A program made the translations under genes and the position numbers. The notes below the pieces were generated by a model. The model was given only the letters and a program-made list of their open reading frames with translations. It was not told the DNA's origin and made no database searches. Below are positions 44,401-57,477 of a stretch of DNA of 64,000 nt, piece after piece. Where the stretch lies: contig VJWM01000223.1 of NCBI GenBank assembly GCA_010909165.1, positions 124,001-188,000 on the forward strand, in the 5' to 3' direction. Positions within the stretch are counted from its first letter, which is position 1. Every line of letters begins with the position of its first letter. Source of the DNA: Anthoceros angustus. Lineage: Eukaryota > Streptophyta > Anthocerotopsida > Anthocerotales > Anthocerotaceae.

Positions 44401-47400
44401 AATCATCCTCCTCATCTTCTTCCTCAACCATGTCTTCCTCGTATTCATCCCCTATCCCAAGCTCTTCCTGATCCTCAACATCCGTGTCAGGAGGGGACAA
44501 ATGCGGGACACCTTCACCTTCCATGTCGTCCTCATCCTCCTCCTCCTCCTCCTCCTCCTCTTCATCTTCCTCATGTTCATCAGCCTCATCTCCATCCATG
44601 TCGTCTTCTTCCTCCTCATCTCCAACATCATCAGCCACATGCTCCATCCTATATGCCATTTCTGCCATTTCTGCAGCAGCATCCTCCACATCCTCGTCAC
44701 CTGCTTGCATAATATCCTCTGCAAGTGCATCCAGCTCAACACCCAGGCGAGGCACTCCATCCACACTCCTTTCCATCCTTGTGTCTTCATCCATTTGCTC
44801 ATCTCTAGCACTGACTGCAGTGACAGCACCAATAAGACGATTTGCCTCCAATGTTGCCTGCTCAACAGACATTTCTCTCATCCCATCATCACTTCCCTGT
44901 TCTGGCAGTTCAGTTTGTCTTACTATGTCTGCCAAAATCACAGAAGGCCCAGAGCCTCTAACCTCCCCAGCCCGACCAACTGCCGCAGTTCGTCTCTGGC
45001 TGCCACCATCAGGACCACCAGAATGTTCACCAGCACTGGCAGATCGAGTCAGGGCTTCCAGTGATTTCAGAACACAATTTACAAGCTTTGGAGCATCAGG
45101 ATGATCAAGATCAATAACCTGCAGTGTGCTTGTCAATGCTTGCACCATCCCAGCTTCCATCATCGTCTTTGCCATGTCTGAGGAAAACCCTGGAGCTTGT
45201 GTGTTGCCTGATGAAGGGTGAGATGACAGTATAGAACTCACCAGTTCCACAAAAGCCCGAACTTTCCTGTTCGGCTGTTGCAGGCCCCTGGATGCTTTCA
45301 TTTCTGCACCCGCTGCTGCTGCAGACAGGGCCCTTGCAATCTCCACAACAACACGCCTTCTCCCTTCTCCTGAACGGACACAAACAGCCATCAGAAAGTA
45401 GCCTGCTTTATCTGATAGCTTCTCCCTCCACTCATCTTCATTCAGCTTCTCAGCTCCCTTGCTCCCTGCAGTAGGAAGTAGCCTGTGGAGTACATGATAA
45501 AGCAGGCCTCCATGGCCAATGGCATCCACTCCTCCTTGTGAAGGGCCTCGACTTTGACTGCTTTCAGAATCTCGTCGGAGAACAACGCTCACTGCTGAGA
45601 AGTACATCAGCAAAACCTCAGTCGTAAGCTTGAGAATGAAAGTAACCTTAGCAAGAGCAGCTGCACCCTCCGAGACAGTCTCCCCATCCTGTTTCACTCC
45701 ATCCGTAACTTTCGCTTTGCCCTTATCCCTGGGTGCCACATCGTCAACTTCCATTGCAGTTGCCGAACCTAAGCTGCTATCCTGAGTTGCATGATCACCC
45801 TCAACCTCTCCTGAAGGATAATGAAGAACAACTTCAAGCAACTGATCTATTACTTGAGAAAAACTGTGAGGAACTTTCTTATGACTCTTCGAAGACTTGC
45901 TAGATGGCTCTGGCAATTTTGTGCTGCCATCTGCTGCAGGCAACGAAGATCCAGCTTCAGTAAATCCTCCCTGGTGGCTATTCTTCACTCTTTCTCTCTC
46001 CTTCTCACCCTTATCCTTCTCTTTATCCTTCTCTTTCTCTCTGTCCTTCTCCTTTGCCAGGACAATAACAGGCCTTCCTGCAATGGACTCTAGCTGACAC
46101 ACAGCACTAGCAGCCTGCATGAATATTCCAGGATCTCGGGACACTACTGGAGCCATAGATGTCAAGAACATGCGAGGTGACACGCGTCCATTATGCCGAG
46201 CAAGAATAGCAACCAAAGTATGTCTTATCTCAGATTCCATAGCCTGCTGCAAGGTATGAGGATCCTCCAGGAGATGGCGAATAATGGCGGCAGCAACACT
46301 GTCAAAGCCAGAAAACAAGCAGTTCTGAGGCAAGGCCAGTAGAGCTTGCAAGCCTCCCGCATCAAGAAACTGCATTGCTACAGGGTGTGTCTTGGTAAGC
46401 CTGGCACACAACTGAAGCACAGCTTGCACAGCACTTGTTGGCAGTTGCAAGTATAAAAAGCGGCAACAAAGGGACATAGCCCTTTTCTGTTCACCATCTG
46501 TCATGTAACCTGTGGGATTTCCCAATATTGCAATAAAAGGATTGAGATCATTTTCCTTCACACCAGGAGTATCCGAACTGGGTGCATGAAGCGGAACTGC
46601 GGACCCTGACACAGCAGTAGTGCTTGCTGTTGCTGCAGTTGTTGTAGTGGAGGCATCAGTATTAATCTTCGGCTTGTATTGCAACATATGATCAAGAACC
46701 AGTAGCAGGGCACTAACCCATTTGGGCACATCAACAGGGTGATTCTCAACCTTACTGGGTGTGAAGTTCATCAATGTGTCCAGTGCTATATCCACAATGC
46801 CATTGTCAGCAGCGATCTCCCTAGCTGTGCTGTCCTCACTCAGCACCAAGGCCAGTGTATGAGCGATAGTTGACAGGGGACTTGTGTCACTAGCAGCATC
46901 CTCAGAGTTTTTCAACTGCTTCAACTGCTGAATCAAGTAAGATATGACCCTTGGCCGATCTTGACCCTTGTTTCGGTTGCACATGGTGACAAGCAAGTCT
47001 GTCAGAGGAAAAGCAACAGCATCTGTATTCTGCAGTAAATTCATGCACGTTGCTAACATGTCTTCAATTGGTGGAGCTTGTGGACAATCTTCCTCAGCAG
47101 GGACCTCCTTAGCCTTCCCCGCAGTGTCCTCCTTTACTGTGCCCTCACCACCACTAAGAGACAATGCAAGTGCACGAGCAAGTTCATCTTCCTCCTGAGC
47201 AGCTTCTTCTGGATGGCTGAAGAGCCATTCCGTGGCCATCTCCACACTATTGGCATCAACCCTTCGTAAAGCCTCCTCTGCTCTAGCCCTTGAGAAACCC
47301 ATTTCCACAATCATGGAAATGCAAGTTTCATCTGGCGGAGGTCCCATCAAGCGAACCCCTGACCCAGCAGCGCCTGTAGTTCTTGGGCCCTTCACATCTC

Positions 47401-50400
47401 CAACCCCAGAATAAATGTGGGTAACAATACCTGCAATTGCTGTGATGAATGTGGGACTACACTGTGGGAACAAAGGATTGTTCCAGACTGGCAGAATGAC
47501 TTCCAACACTTGAGCTTGAAGAGCACGAACAAAGGCCTCGGGATCTTTCGGAACTGGAACAGATCCACCAGTAACTGGTTGCACCAGCAACGGTGCCATT
47601 GAAGGTTGTGCCATTAGAAGAGATGATGTCACCAAGTGCTCCAGGAGTCTTGCATAATTTCTCAGAGTGTCCAACAACCACACATGCTCTGGTTTCTCTT
47701 CTGCCTTGTCTGTTTCCAGCTTACCATTCTCTGTGTCCATTGGAGAAGCAGATGCCTGAGCAACTGACCACAACAGCTGACTCGTTGCACTAAATGTTGC
47801 CAACAGCTCCTTCACAGCACCATGGGCATAGAGGTGGTTCACTAGCACGGTGTTACATGTCCTACGTCGACTGTCAAACACCACAGACGTCAGGTCTTCC
47901 ACCACCTTCCCTAAATACCGGCACTTGATAGAAACTTGAGCTTCTGGCAGACCTGAAGGCATTACATCTCTGAGGCTAAGATTGTCTTTCAGAAGCTTTG
48001 CAAGAGCCGAGGCCACAGATTTTGCAGCTGAACTCAGTGTTACAGCATCATCTCGGCGCCGAGAAGGAACAATCATGGCCTTGCCCAGAGCCACATATAA
48101 TCCCCGGGCTGATGACGCAAGCCTGGACAACATGTCAGCATTAACAACATCAGGAGACTTGCGCTTTCCAGATTCCTGAGCCTGGGCAGTCTCAACAAGG
48201 CCTGGAGCACTCTCCAGGTCAAGCTGCACGGCATCAGCATGGCGAGCTGCAAGCCTACCGAGACGTGCAATCTGACTAAGAGCAGACTCAGCATTTGCAG
48301 CCTGATCCCGTCTCGCCCGTCGATGTGGACCATCTGTATGCAGAACAGGAAACAAATCGGGCTCCACTCCCCAGTGAGCAGCAGGCGTATTCCGAAGAGG
48401 AACAGGATTGACGTATCGGACAACTGGAAATGCATCCTGGTCATCCTCAGACTCCCTGTTTCCAGTATTTCCTGCTGTACTTCCTCCCGGACTAGCACTC
48501 TCCGGGTCCTTTTTGATTTCCACTTTGGAGTCATCTGCCCAGGATATCTGCCATAACACCTCTCTGTGAACCTTCCCTATCTCATTCAGAACCTCTGCCC
48601 CTTGATTGCTGAGTTCAGTCATCATGGCAGCAGAGCTCCCAGCAGATCCTCTTACAAGCACAGCTGAAAGAGAAAGAAAGCACTCTGCAGAAGACAGACA
48701 TCGAACAACTTTCTGCTTAATCCCAGGCTCCAAGTCAGCCAATTTTGTCCCAGAAGCAGAACTCAAGATGCTCAGCGTTGATCTCAAGTGCTCCTTCAAA
48801 GCTCCACATACAGCTCTAGTGAGAGCAGTTGCATGCTGGGGTGAAAAAGCACGAAAGGTTACAGACATGTTGTGGGCAGTGGGGGAGCCACCAAAAGAAA
48901 CAGGAAGATGCGGTAAAGTGTACAGCTGCAATAGCGCCTCAATGCCTTTCTTCTCAATGAACACCCTACTAGTGTCAGCATTTTGCAATATTGATTCCAA
49001 CAACCGCACAGCATTGTTGATACACTCAGGAAGGAATGTTTCCAGGTTAGAGCTGGAGGCTTCAGCCCCAGGTTCAGCCACTTGCTGAGAAGATCCTGCT
49101 CTGCATGCCTCGTCACCAGCAGCTGGTGCTTCTATGTCCGTATCCATTGGAACAGCAACATCTGCACTGCTACTCTCCTGTGGCGAGGTTGAATTCACAT
49201 CAATGGCGCCACCAAGGGATGCAATTGTCTTCAAAATCTCAATGCAAGTGTCGATACCTGGAACTCTCAGAGATGGAGCATGGCGCATCAGCTCATCCAG
49301 TCCAGAAGCAAGAGATCCAGGAGTATCATTAGCCAGAGCCCGCAGGTATGTCTTGGAGGTGAAAATTTTCACAAAACAGGACAGAGCATTGCGATCTTTT
49401 ACTGCCTGCAACCCAGAATTATTCAGGCATAAAGCATCCAAGCTATTTGGTATGCATCCCACAGCCTCGGACGAAGGCAATACACCAGTTGTGATGGCAT
49501 CCAGAAATGCTTTGGGCAAGCCAGCAGCATCCAGCGCTGCAAAGCATGTTGGATCCTTGTGTATCAAATCACTCATCACCGATGCTGCTAAGGAGAATAC
49601 ACCACCACCAAACTCTCTAGAATGCCTGAATATAGTTGCCAAACATGCAGGTAAGGAGCTCTCCTCAGAGCCATGGAGTCGGGCAGTGCTGCCAGGGGCA
49701 TAGGTTCCCAAAGCAATCGCACGCAGCAAAGCTTTCAGCAACAGCCTTTGATGATAGGGAATCAATGATTCGGAAGGGCCAGTGACTGGCTGCTGGGCAT
49801 CCCCATCCTCGATCATTGGGGCCTTACCCTTGTTGTCAAGGGATTGCAGTTCCTCCTTGTGGCTTTTGGCACTGTCTTCAACTCTGCTTACTTCAAGCTT
49901 TAACCGTCCAATAGTGTCATCCAATCCCCCAAGATCCCTAAAAAGTGTACCTGCTGGATTGCTGTAGTCCATAAATGCCTCCAAGATGTGCACAGCGGAT
50001 GTTACAAGATGCATATGATGTGGATCCATGTCCTTAAGCAGAGGAAGAAGCGTTGGGATCAGACCCGCCTCCCTCAATGCTCCACACCCGGATGACGATG
50101 ATACAAGGACAGTGACAAGTGAAAGCAGTGCTTCCACAAACTGTACTGAACATCCGACCGTCCCACCCGTGACAGAACCCACAGCTTTCTGCATTAGACT
50201 TGGGAGAATGCCACGATGCCCACCAGCACTAATCACATTCAATACATTTGATTGCCGAGGCCTGTCTTGAGATTGTGCAGCCAAAGCAAGAACCGCCAGT
50301 ATCCTTACTTCCTCGGGCACTGAATCTTCATACCGCAAAATTGTAACTAGCTCGTTCACAAATTCCGGTTCATTGATGAAAAATGCAGTCAAGTCCTCAT

Positions 50401-51968
50401 GGTCAGGGTTCGACTGAAGCAGCACTGTGAAAGCAAGGAGGCGGATACAGATGTACTGCCGCCTGCTACCCAAAAATGCGAACGCCCTTGCAAACCGGAG
50501 CCTTGTCAGCAGGGAGAACCTAAGATTTGCAGGCACTGTGTACTGATCAACCAGCTGCTTCAAAAGCTCAAGATCATTTTCAGGTCGGAGATGCAAGTCC
50601 GGAATATGAATAACTTGTAGACCTGCCGTGGCCTCCAGTTCCCTTCCCAGCTCATGGCCATCTGCATAGAACTCAAAATGAAGTGTGGAGCCCAGTCTGC
50701 AAGCATCCCCATCACATCCATTTTCAACTGCACATGCCAGAAGCCCAAGGCCCTCTTCCTTTCCTCCCCATCCCTGGGACAATGAGAAGAGACGAGCATT
50801 CAGTGCAGAGTCTCCATGCCAGCGCATGGCACGATTCGCTTGCACTGGCTTCTTCACAAATGCTGCCAAAGTTTGCAGCGCTGCTATGACAATCTCTGGG
50901 TCCGTTGAGGCAAACAATGATGATAAATGCTGCACACAGGCATAAACACGATTACTCGTGCAATTTCCCGCCTACATCTACAAAAAAGACGACCAAGCAC
51001 CTCCAGATTACTCTTCTCCGCCTACCTCATTTGAGTTATACAAGTACTTATTTACACAGTTCTCGAGTATTATACGAGTAACTCGAAGTATCTGCAGAAC
51101 TGCTGACTTGGGGAACGGACTGTCGCCTTCCAGAAAGTCACCGTCCAGCTGCAGGTCCCTTCTAGGTTTGACAAACTTCTCAAAGAAGGATTCAAAGTGA
51201 TTGAGAAGGTCAACCCAATGATGAAAGTCGCCCTGAAGACCGTAGCAGCAGATGCATACAAGGAAGCAAGCGGTGAGAACTAAGGAGCTCAAATGTTGGA
51301 CGCAAAAGCCCAATACCAATGCGATAGCGGTACAACCCTAGTGATGCACTCTCACCTTTTCATAGTCCCAAAAGAACTTGGCAAGAGGGACATCCATAAT
51401 CTCCAGAGGTGTGCTGGTCACACTGGTGATGAAACTCCTCACTTTCGGCGGCTGCCACCACCAGCATACACACGTCAAATCCCCAATACAGCAAAAAGGC
51501 AGCTGTCGCTGAAAAGCTGCAACAACCGGGCAGCTCACCACCGTGCATCAAACACAAGGGATTGAGCCTGCAGACTGGCACACTAAGCATGCCACACAGT
51601 TCTAAGTCTTATCCCAGATAGGACAGGCAGGCTGGCACAAGAGAGTGAAAGCAGCGATTGTTCAATCTGCTCGGCATGTTGCAGCCGCATGGTGGGGATC
51701 CTGGAAGCGGCCTGGGAGTAGATCGAGATCCCGGCCCGACCCAAATTGCCACCTAACGAGTCCACAACCAGCCAGAGCAGAAGGCGGCGATCCTGTTGCT
51801 AATCGCAGGCAAGAAGAGCATGCAAATTGGAGATCCAAGGCCGCGCCGCGAGCTCAGCAGAGGGAGCAGGACGTTCTTTGGCATGCGGCATCGCAAAATC
51901 CATCACGAGAATGAGAAGCAGGAGAATTAACATACCGCATCCACGCCGCGCTTTTTCTTGGCCTTCAT
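38414..51968 (-). CDS. UPL1: HECT E3 ubiquitin ligase, UPL1/UPL2 type
   Basis: Very large E3 ligase that forms a ubiquitin thioester and passes it to substrates. Fifteen in-phase exons on the minus strand: 51968-51936, 51451-51356, 51232-51026, 50929-42761, 42622-42284, 42176-41972, 41857-41562, 41476-41124, 40951-39787, 39696-39550, 39454-39374, 39273-39048, 38938-38799, 38715-38609, 38516-38414; 3888 residues (Arabidopsis UPL1 has 3681). Order: MKAKKKRG start, [11 protein letters not shown] and [13 protein letters not shown], Armadillo-like DUF908/DUF913 regions, UBA (about 1312-1350, [20 protein letters not shown]), UIM (about 1355, [13 protein letters not shown]), a long acidic run (about 2210-2250), two DPxFLxALPxDxxAEVL repeats (about 2745-2800), and HECT (about 3480-3888). 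The catalytic Cys3855 ([12 protein letters not shown]) lies 33 residues from the end and its codon is split by the last intron. Confidence 0.96.
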
Positions 51969-52905
51969 GGCGAGGTAGTGGACGGAATTGGTCAGTGGTG
52001 GGGGAAGTGACGCATGCTGCGGGCGCGCGGGCAGGGCCTAGGCCGGCGGGCACCTGGACCTGCACAAGCCAAGCCCACGGGAGCGCGTGAAGCGGGCCAC
52101 CTGAGGGCCCCAGGAAGCAAGCCACGGGCCGAGCTTTGCACAGCCTGGACTGAGCAGCGGTGCAAGAAGACGCAGGCGGGCGGGCGGCGGAGCACAGGCA
52201 CCGTGAGGGCAGGAGCCGGGACGCAGACGCATCAGCAGCCGCCGCCGAGGCACAGTCCCGGAGGCGCGGGCGGATCCTTTCAGGTGCAGCGCCCGATCGC
52301 GAGCCACAGCAGCAGCGCGGCCTGCAGGCACAGGCAGAGGAACAAACTTGGCCGGCGGTAGGGGCGAGACAAGAGGTAGGGCAGGGAGGAGGAGGTAGAG
52401 GACGCACGGCAACCTCAGGGAGAAGAGAAGAGCCCAAAGGGGAGGGGAGGCGAGGCGAGGGGAGGGAAGCAAGCAAAGGTAAAGGAAAAGGAAAAGGCCT
52501 CTCAGAGTATGTGGGAAGCGGAAGCACACAGGGCTGCTGGGCTGGGCTGGGCTGGACTGGACTGGGCTGGGCTGGGCTGCTCCGGCTGCTCACCCAAACA
52601 AAGAGAGTACGGAATGCTATTAATTCTCCTCCGCAATGCAACACATTCCTCTGTTGCCGTTCGTTAGTGTGAATGCGTCTCCCACTAAACCCTAACCTTG
52701 CTTCCCTGCCTTTTGCTCTTCCTATAGTTTCAATTTTCGTTTCTTTGTTTGATCTAAACAGCCGGAAAGAAATATCGTGCCTACGTTCCTTGTCCAACTA
52801 TTAGGACACTTGCTTAAAAGGGCAGATCGACTTTGCTGAATATACTATCTTCTAAATTTTCATTATCTATTTTATCTTATACATTTAAATTTTAACTTCT
52901 CCGAT
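51969..52905. promoter_or_regulatory. UPL1 upstream region with GGGCT-type simple repeats
   Basis: GC-rich leader/promoter side of UPL1. It contains a purine-rich run (GAGGCGAGGGGAGGG, about 52440-52490) and a pentamer run of GCTGG/GACTG at about 52535-52580. CpG-rich frames on both strands (for example 52797-51799 minus) have no recognisable content. No clear TATA box. Confidence 0.45.
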
Positions 52906-52908
52906 ATA

Positions 52909-53705
52909 TTACCCTCTTTGCCATACATGGCCCTTTCCAGGGCTGCTTCCTCTACGTGTGACTGTGTCTTCCCGTCGCTGGCAGACGACTCTCACATCCT
53001 TAGGCCTGGGAACAAGGTCAAGGAGGCCTTCCACTTCTTCTCCCATGAACTTTCTTTGGTCGGCTTCACTATCCAATTGCCGTGTCTGGTCCCCCTCAAG
53101 TATCCTACCCACTTTGCAGTTTCCTGCTGGGGAGATTGCTTTGGCCTTGGGTCTACGGATTTTGGGGGTCCCCTCCGGCTCCCCCTGACTTCATTGGAAG
53201 CTTCGTGGACCAAGCTTTCGCAAAGGACTTGTCCCATGTCGAGGACCTCCCCCTGTTGGGGGTTGCTCAGAAAGCCTTTGGAATTCTTTCCTTCTGCTTC
53301 GCTAGGCACCCTGGTTACCTCATCCTCACGCTTCCCCCGTCTCCGGTTCTCCTATCTCGACTTCAGGGGTTTGACAGGAAGATAATGGATACTCTTGGTG
53401 ACATCATGGTCCCAGGGGCTTTCGAGTACCCTACGGGCGATTTGGCCCACTTGCAAGCATCACTCTACCTCCTGCTCCGGGTCGCCAATCCTACCCTGCA
53501 GGATTCCATTCCTCTACTGCAGGCTGGAGCTGCAGGCTCATTGTTTCCTTCTCCGCTAGCGCGGTCCACCAGGCTCCCCCAGCTCTTTGTTCTTAGTCCG
53601 GAGATCCGTCACCTCTACCAGCCTCTTCAACATCTCGTCCCGGTGTGCGACCCGGACTTGCTCCAAGGGCACCTGGTCTCTTTGCAGGTCAAAGAGGGCT
53701 AAGAA
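52909..53705 (+). pseudogene. Non-LTR retrotransposon reverse transcriptase fragment
   Basis: Three frames must be joined. The first (about 52955) has SLADDSHILRPGNKVKEAFH, the ADD catalytic box of reverse transcriptases with Tyr changed to Leu. The second (about 53095) has FPAGEIALALGLRILGVPSG, the LGxPxG strand that follows it in LINE enzymes. The third (53180-53703) is a long conserved-looking tail (SFVDQAFAKDLSHVEDLPLL, FDRKIMDTLGDIM). At least two frameshifts and the missing N-terminal part make it inactive. Confidence 0.6.
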
Positions 53706-53867
53706 CTGAGGAAAGGAAGAAGGGAGTGTCTTGCTCATTTTCTCTCAGGCAACCAGATGGGAAGGACTCATGGGGAAGACAGGGGAAGAGAAGAAGGAGG
53801 GAGTCCATGCCGGAGGATCCGCAGGAGATTATCATGCCCATGTTTGAGTGCTTTGTGGGTCATGTGT

Positions 53868-53898
53868 CACTACTAGAAACATGGTGCCCATGTTATGG
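53868..53898 (+). repeat. CACTA left terminal inverted repeat
   Basis: 31 bp, paired with 63390-63420; one mismatch at position 6 (C versus G). Preceded by target duplication TGT. Confidence 0.93.
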
Positions 53899-54189
53899 TG
53901 TTTTATAACGGGATTCGGGTTTTTTGTAACGTTTATGGCGGCTTTGTAACATGTAGTAGGCCGTGTCCGCCGGATCACATAAACTCAACATGGCGTGGAC
54001 ACCAAAATTTGTAACACAAATTAGGCCCATTGTGGTCGAGTTGTTTATCGCCCTTTCGTCGAGTTTGTGGCCGAGGTGTCCACACATTTATTACCCATCG
54101 GGTTTTTTTTCAAACTTCACCGCTGGCATCCCCATTTAATCATTCCACCGCGGCGCATGCCGGCACTTTCGGCGGGATGGAACGGCTCA

Positions 54190-54740
54190 TGTCCCGACCG
54201 CCACGCCGCCGACATGGCATGTACATCCTACGGGCCCCATGTACGTCTCCTGAACGTGTTGTCATACGTCCGCTCTGTATGTCGACAGTATGCCTTCATG
54301 TTCGCGTCATTCCATACGCACGCGTGTGGCATACGGCCGATGGTATCTGAGAAGTTTTCGGTGAAAAAACAATATACCAGGGGTTACACCAAGTACAAAG
54401 CACCATGTCCATGACATTTCATGGTTTCTGTAGTTTCTGCGGCCTCGAGATCTAATTATACTCCCGACGGTAGCCACCGCCACGACATGTGGCATGTACA
54501 TCCTACGGCCCCATGTACGTCTCACAAACGTGTTGTCATACGTCACCTGTATATGTGTTGCCTTCATGTTCGCGTCATTCCATCTGAGCGTCGTGCATCT
54601 GGCCGATGGTATCTGAAGTCGCGTTTTTTCCGGTGAAAAAAAACAATATACCAGGGGTTACACCAAGTACAAAGCACCATGTCCATGACATTTCATGGTT
54701 TCACAGTTCTGCGCCTCGAGATCTAATTATACTCCGTGCG
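54190..54740. repeat. 272-bp subterminal tandem repeat in the CACTA element
   Basis: CTCGAGATCTAATTATACTCC occurs at 54443 and 54715, GTTGTCATACGTC at 54258 and 54532, and CAATATACCAGGGGTTACACC near 54371 and 54645. The spacing of 272-274 bp is constant. Subterminal repeats of this kind are typical binding regions in CACTA elements. Confidence 0.85.
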
Positions 54741-55008
54741 GGCGTGTTGGCACTGTAGCTCATGACACTTTTGCGGCCTTTGGCTCTTTTCGCATTTCGT
54801 ATACAGTGTGCTCCTTTCCGCTTTGTGCCTTTCCATCGTTGGTTCTCTTGACGAGATGGTTGCGGGCCCTCCACATTGACGACGCCCACACTGCATGCAT
54901 GAGAAGAAACATCACAGATCTAATGACCCAAACTGATGAGTCCATCAGTTCGTCTCACCCTGGAGATCCCGCCTCTCTCCTTCCCCTTCCACACCGAGGC
55001 CTTTGTCT

Positions 55009-55656
55009 TCACTGCCGCCGGGCCTCGCTATTCTCGCCTTCGGCCTGTGACGTGGCCACCATCCGCCGCTTTTCTGTCCCGCTCCAAGAACGACTATACA
55101 CCTCTTGGAAATCGTCGTTGTCTGACGCCGATGCCCCTCCACCTAGTGACTCCGATGTGCAGAAGTGTGAGATGCCAACGCTTTTTCCATTCTGCCCGTT
55201 GTCTTCATCCCCATTCGGACCCGTCCCTTCCCCCTCTTCTACATACTCTTCTCCGACCCCTCGTCCTCCGAGCACCTCATCCTCGGAATTTGTGTCCTCG
55301 TATGTGTCCTCTCCATCCGGCTCTTCCCCACCGTCTTTATCCTCATCTGAAGCACCAACATCCGAATCGGAATTAATTCCAGCACACTTACCTGAATTCC
55401 GTTTGGCCTCGAGGGTTTTGGCATCGCGTTGAGCCCTTATTCTGACCCTCAGATCTTTCAAAAAGTCTGCCACAGGTGGTTCTCCCAGCTTCATCACATC
55501 CCACAGTTCATGCATTTTTGCTAGTGGCCGGAGTGCACCAAATTCGCATTCGTCGTCTGTTGGGGCTCTCCCATACTTTTCTTGGAACTTGAACTCCCAG
55601 CCAGCACGTCCACACTGGCCCCATGGGTTTGGCCCTTGTCCATTGGATTTCTCCAA
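55009..55656 (-). CDS. Acidic protein resembling Ptta/En/Spm (Transposase_24) C-terminus
   Basis: 216-codon open frame. The N-terminal part WEFKFQEKYGRAPTDDECEF resembles the FxxKYGRxPTxxE motif of plant Transposase_24 (Ptta/En/Spm) proteins. It is followed by a basic helical stretch (KDLRVRIRAQRDAKTLEAKR) and a long Asp/Glu-rich tail. Its place inside a CACTA element supports an accessory TNPA-like role. The start Met at 55656 follows out-of-frame sequence, so the 5' end may be missing. Homology rests on a short motif. Confidence 0.45.
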   Translation of the reverse strand: MEKSNGQGPNPWGQCGRAGWEFKFQEKYGRAPTDDECEFGALRPLAKMHELWDVMKLGEPPVADFLKDLRVRIRAQRDAKTLEAKRNSGKCAGINSDSDVGASDEDKDGGEEPDGEDTYEDTNSEDEVLGGRGVGEEYVEEGEGTGPNGDEDNGQNGKSVGISHFCTSESLGGGASASDNDDFQEVYSRSWSGTEKRRMVATSQAEGENSEARRQ

Positions 55657-56418
55657 TTTGTCATGCTGGAGTCACGCTGTGTCGGGATCATCGGTTGAGG
55701 CAAGTCCATGTACATAGAGAGAGGATATCGGTAATATCTTGACATCTAGAAATGTCATGTATTGTTAGCCATTGGTTTTCAGGAAGGTCGTGACGCAGAA
55801 TTACCAGTTGATTTGCTGGATCATAACAAGGAGATTCGCGCGGGAGCTGGTGAGAGTGACAAGACCGGGAAACGCAATCATATAAAAGGATGGAAGGCGA
55901 TGCATGGCGGGAGGGAGCAGCGACGAGAGAGCGACAGGCGACTAGGCGCGGGATACAAGAGGCAAGCGTGCTTGGCTTAGGATAGTCTTGAGAGTCTCTT
56001 CGAGCCAGAGGGAGCGACGAGCCCGGCCAGAATCTTAGTGAATGCCAAAGCTTGCTTGGGAATTTCGAGCGGATGTCCGAGTCTGACACTTGGTTTTGGG
56101 TTGCGGCACTATGCTCTGTTGTGAACTCTCAAACTCACCGCGTTTGATCGGCTGATAGACGCTGATTGAATGAGGCATTTTTACTCTCAAGACTATTCTG
56201 GACGGGTGCGTGTGATGTCGTGCTTGAGAAAGAACTAGGGTTGCTGAGCTATGTTCCTAGTTGCATGTCTGTCACCTTGATGTCAAGCTGCTGAGGACCT
56301 TGTTACGGTTCTTGAGAAAGCCTTGAGTTAGGGTCCGGATTCGATGTGCGTGAAACATGAATGTGGTAATCAAGTTGTTGGATGAAATCGGTTTCTGATC
56401 ATTGTTGCTGTTCTGTGC

Positions 56419-57477
56419 ATGACGGATGCGCCGGATGAGCGGAGTGGTGAGGCACCCTGTTACCAATTACGTTCAAGGAGGGTGCTCAAGCATGTGGCTC
56501 GTACACCCCGCAAAAGAGCTGGACGGCAAAATCAGTCTGATTCTGTGAGTGAGCATCCGATGGAAGACCTGCAGCAAGCGGGAGATGCGCTTGTTCCTGA
56601 AGAGACATCTTCAACAGCCGTATCAGCTGTTGGCTGGTCACCATTGGCTGAGATCACGCCTAGCGCGTGCCCGCCTTCAGAATCGAGTGACTCAAATCAT
56701 GGTCGACATCGGTTCTCTTCCAGCCAAATCAGATAAGTTTTCTGGTAGACCTGGCACGCAGACTTTGCGTGATTTCAGCTCTATTTCAACTTCCTTACTA
56801 GCCGTGTGAAATTCAAGCATGGCATAGCTTTTACAGATCGTTACATGTTTGAGCAGCTACCGGGTTACATGGCAGATGAGGCTCTCGATCTATATGAGAC
56901 ACATGCAGCTGCATTGCTGGCTACATCTGTGACTCCTAATCCTACTGCTTATCGGCAAGCCTTGCGGTGGCGATAATAATTTGCATGCACGGTGTCACCA
57001 TCAAGCCGCCATCGCCGGGTAATGGTCACCTAATGTGAAACCTCCGAGTGATCAGATGACCTCCCAAGAGCGTGCTGCGCCACGGGTATAGAAGAATACA
57101 TTGAGGTTCCACGCTTAATCCGGTGGAGGAATTCTTTATCATTCTTGAGAAGGCTTTTCCTTTCAAGACCCGAGAAGATTGCAGAGTTGTCTACACGCAA
57201 GAAAGGAGAAATCGCTCAAATGGCTTTTCCGCCGCTCATGAAGCTAAGGAAGGTAATCGCATGTTGATTGACCGTGAGGTCGCCGAAGTTTCTTAGTGCT
57301 TTGGAGACGGAGCCATTATTTCATTTCCAATTGTTCACTTCACTTGTTGACAAGTACGGAGATCAATACACTCTTGAGCATGTGTTTCAGGAAGCGGAGC
57401 GAAAGGAGCTGGCATTCTCAGCTTATGCTTACAAACACTGGCGATCGCATTATCGACATGTTTGCCGGCAAAAGTAA
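56419..57477 (+). pseudogene. Retroelement gag-like region
   Basis: Starts MTDAPDERSGEAPCYQLRSR. Later frames encode KFSGRPGTQTLRDF (56740), FKHGIAFTDRYMFEQLPGYM (56812) and DEALDLYETHAAALLAT, then, after breaks, VEEFFIILEKAFPFKTREDC, KKGEIAQMAFPPL and FQLFTSLVDKYGDQYTLEHV. This order (FxG entry, helix-rich capsid body, KKGE box) fits gypsy-type gag. At least three frame changes and two stops. Confidence 0.5.

Noticed and set aside
44147-45104. Plus-strand Ser-rich and hydrophobic ORFs
   Set aside because: Antisense to the acidic region of UPL1; GAG/GAA runs give open frames on the other strand.
51799-52797. 332-codon minus ORF upstream of UPL1
   Set aside because: It overlaps the UPL1 first exon in another frame, is low-complexity and GC-rich, and shows no domain.
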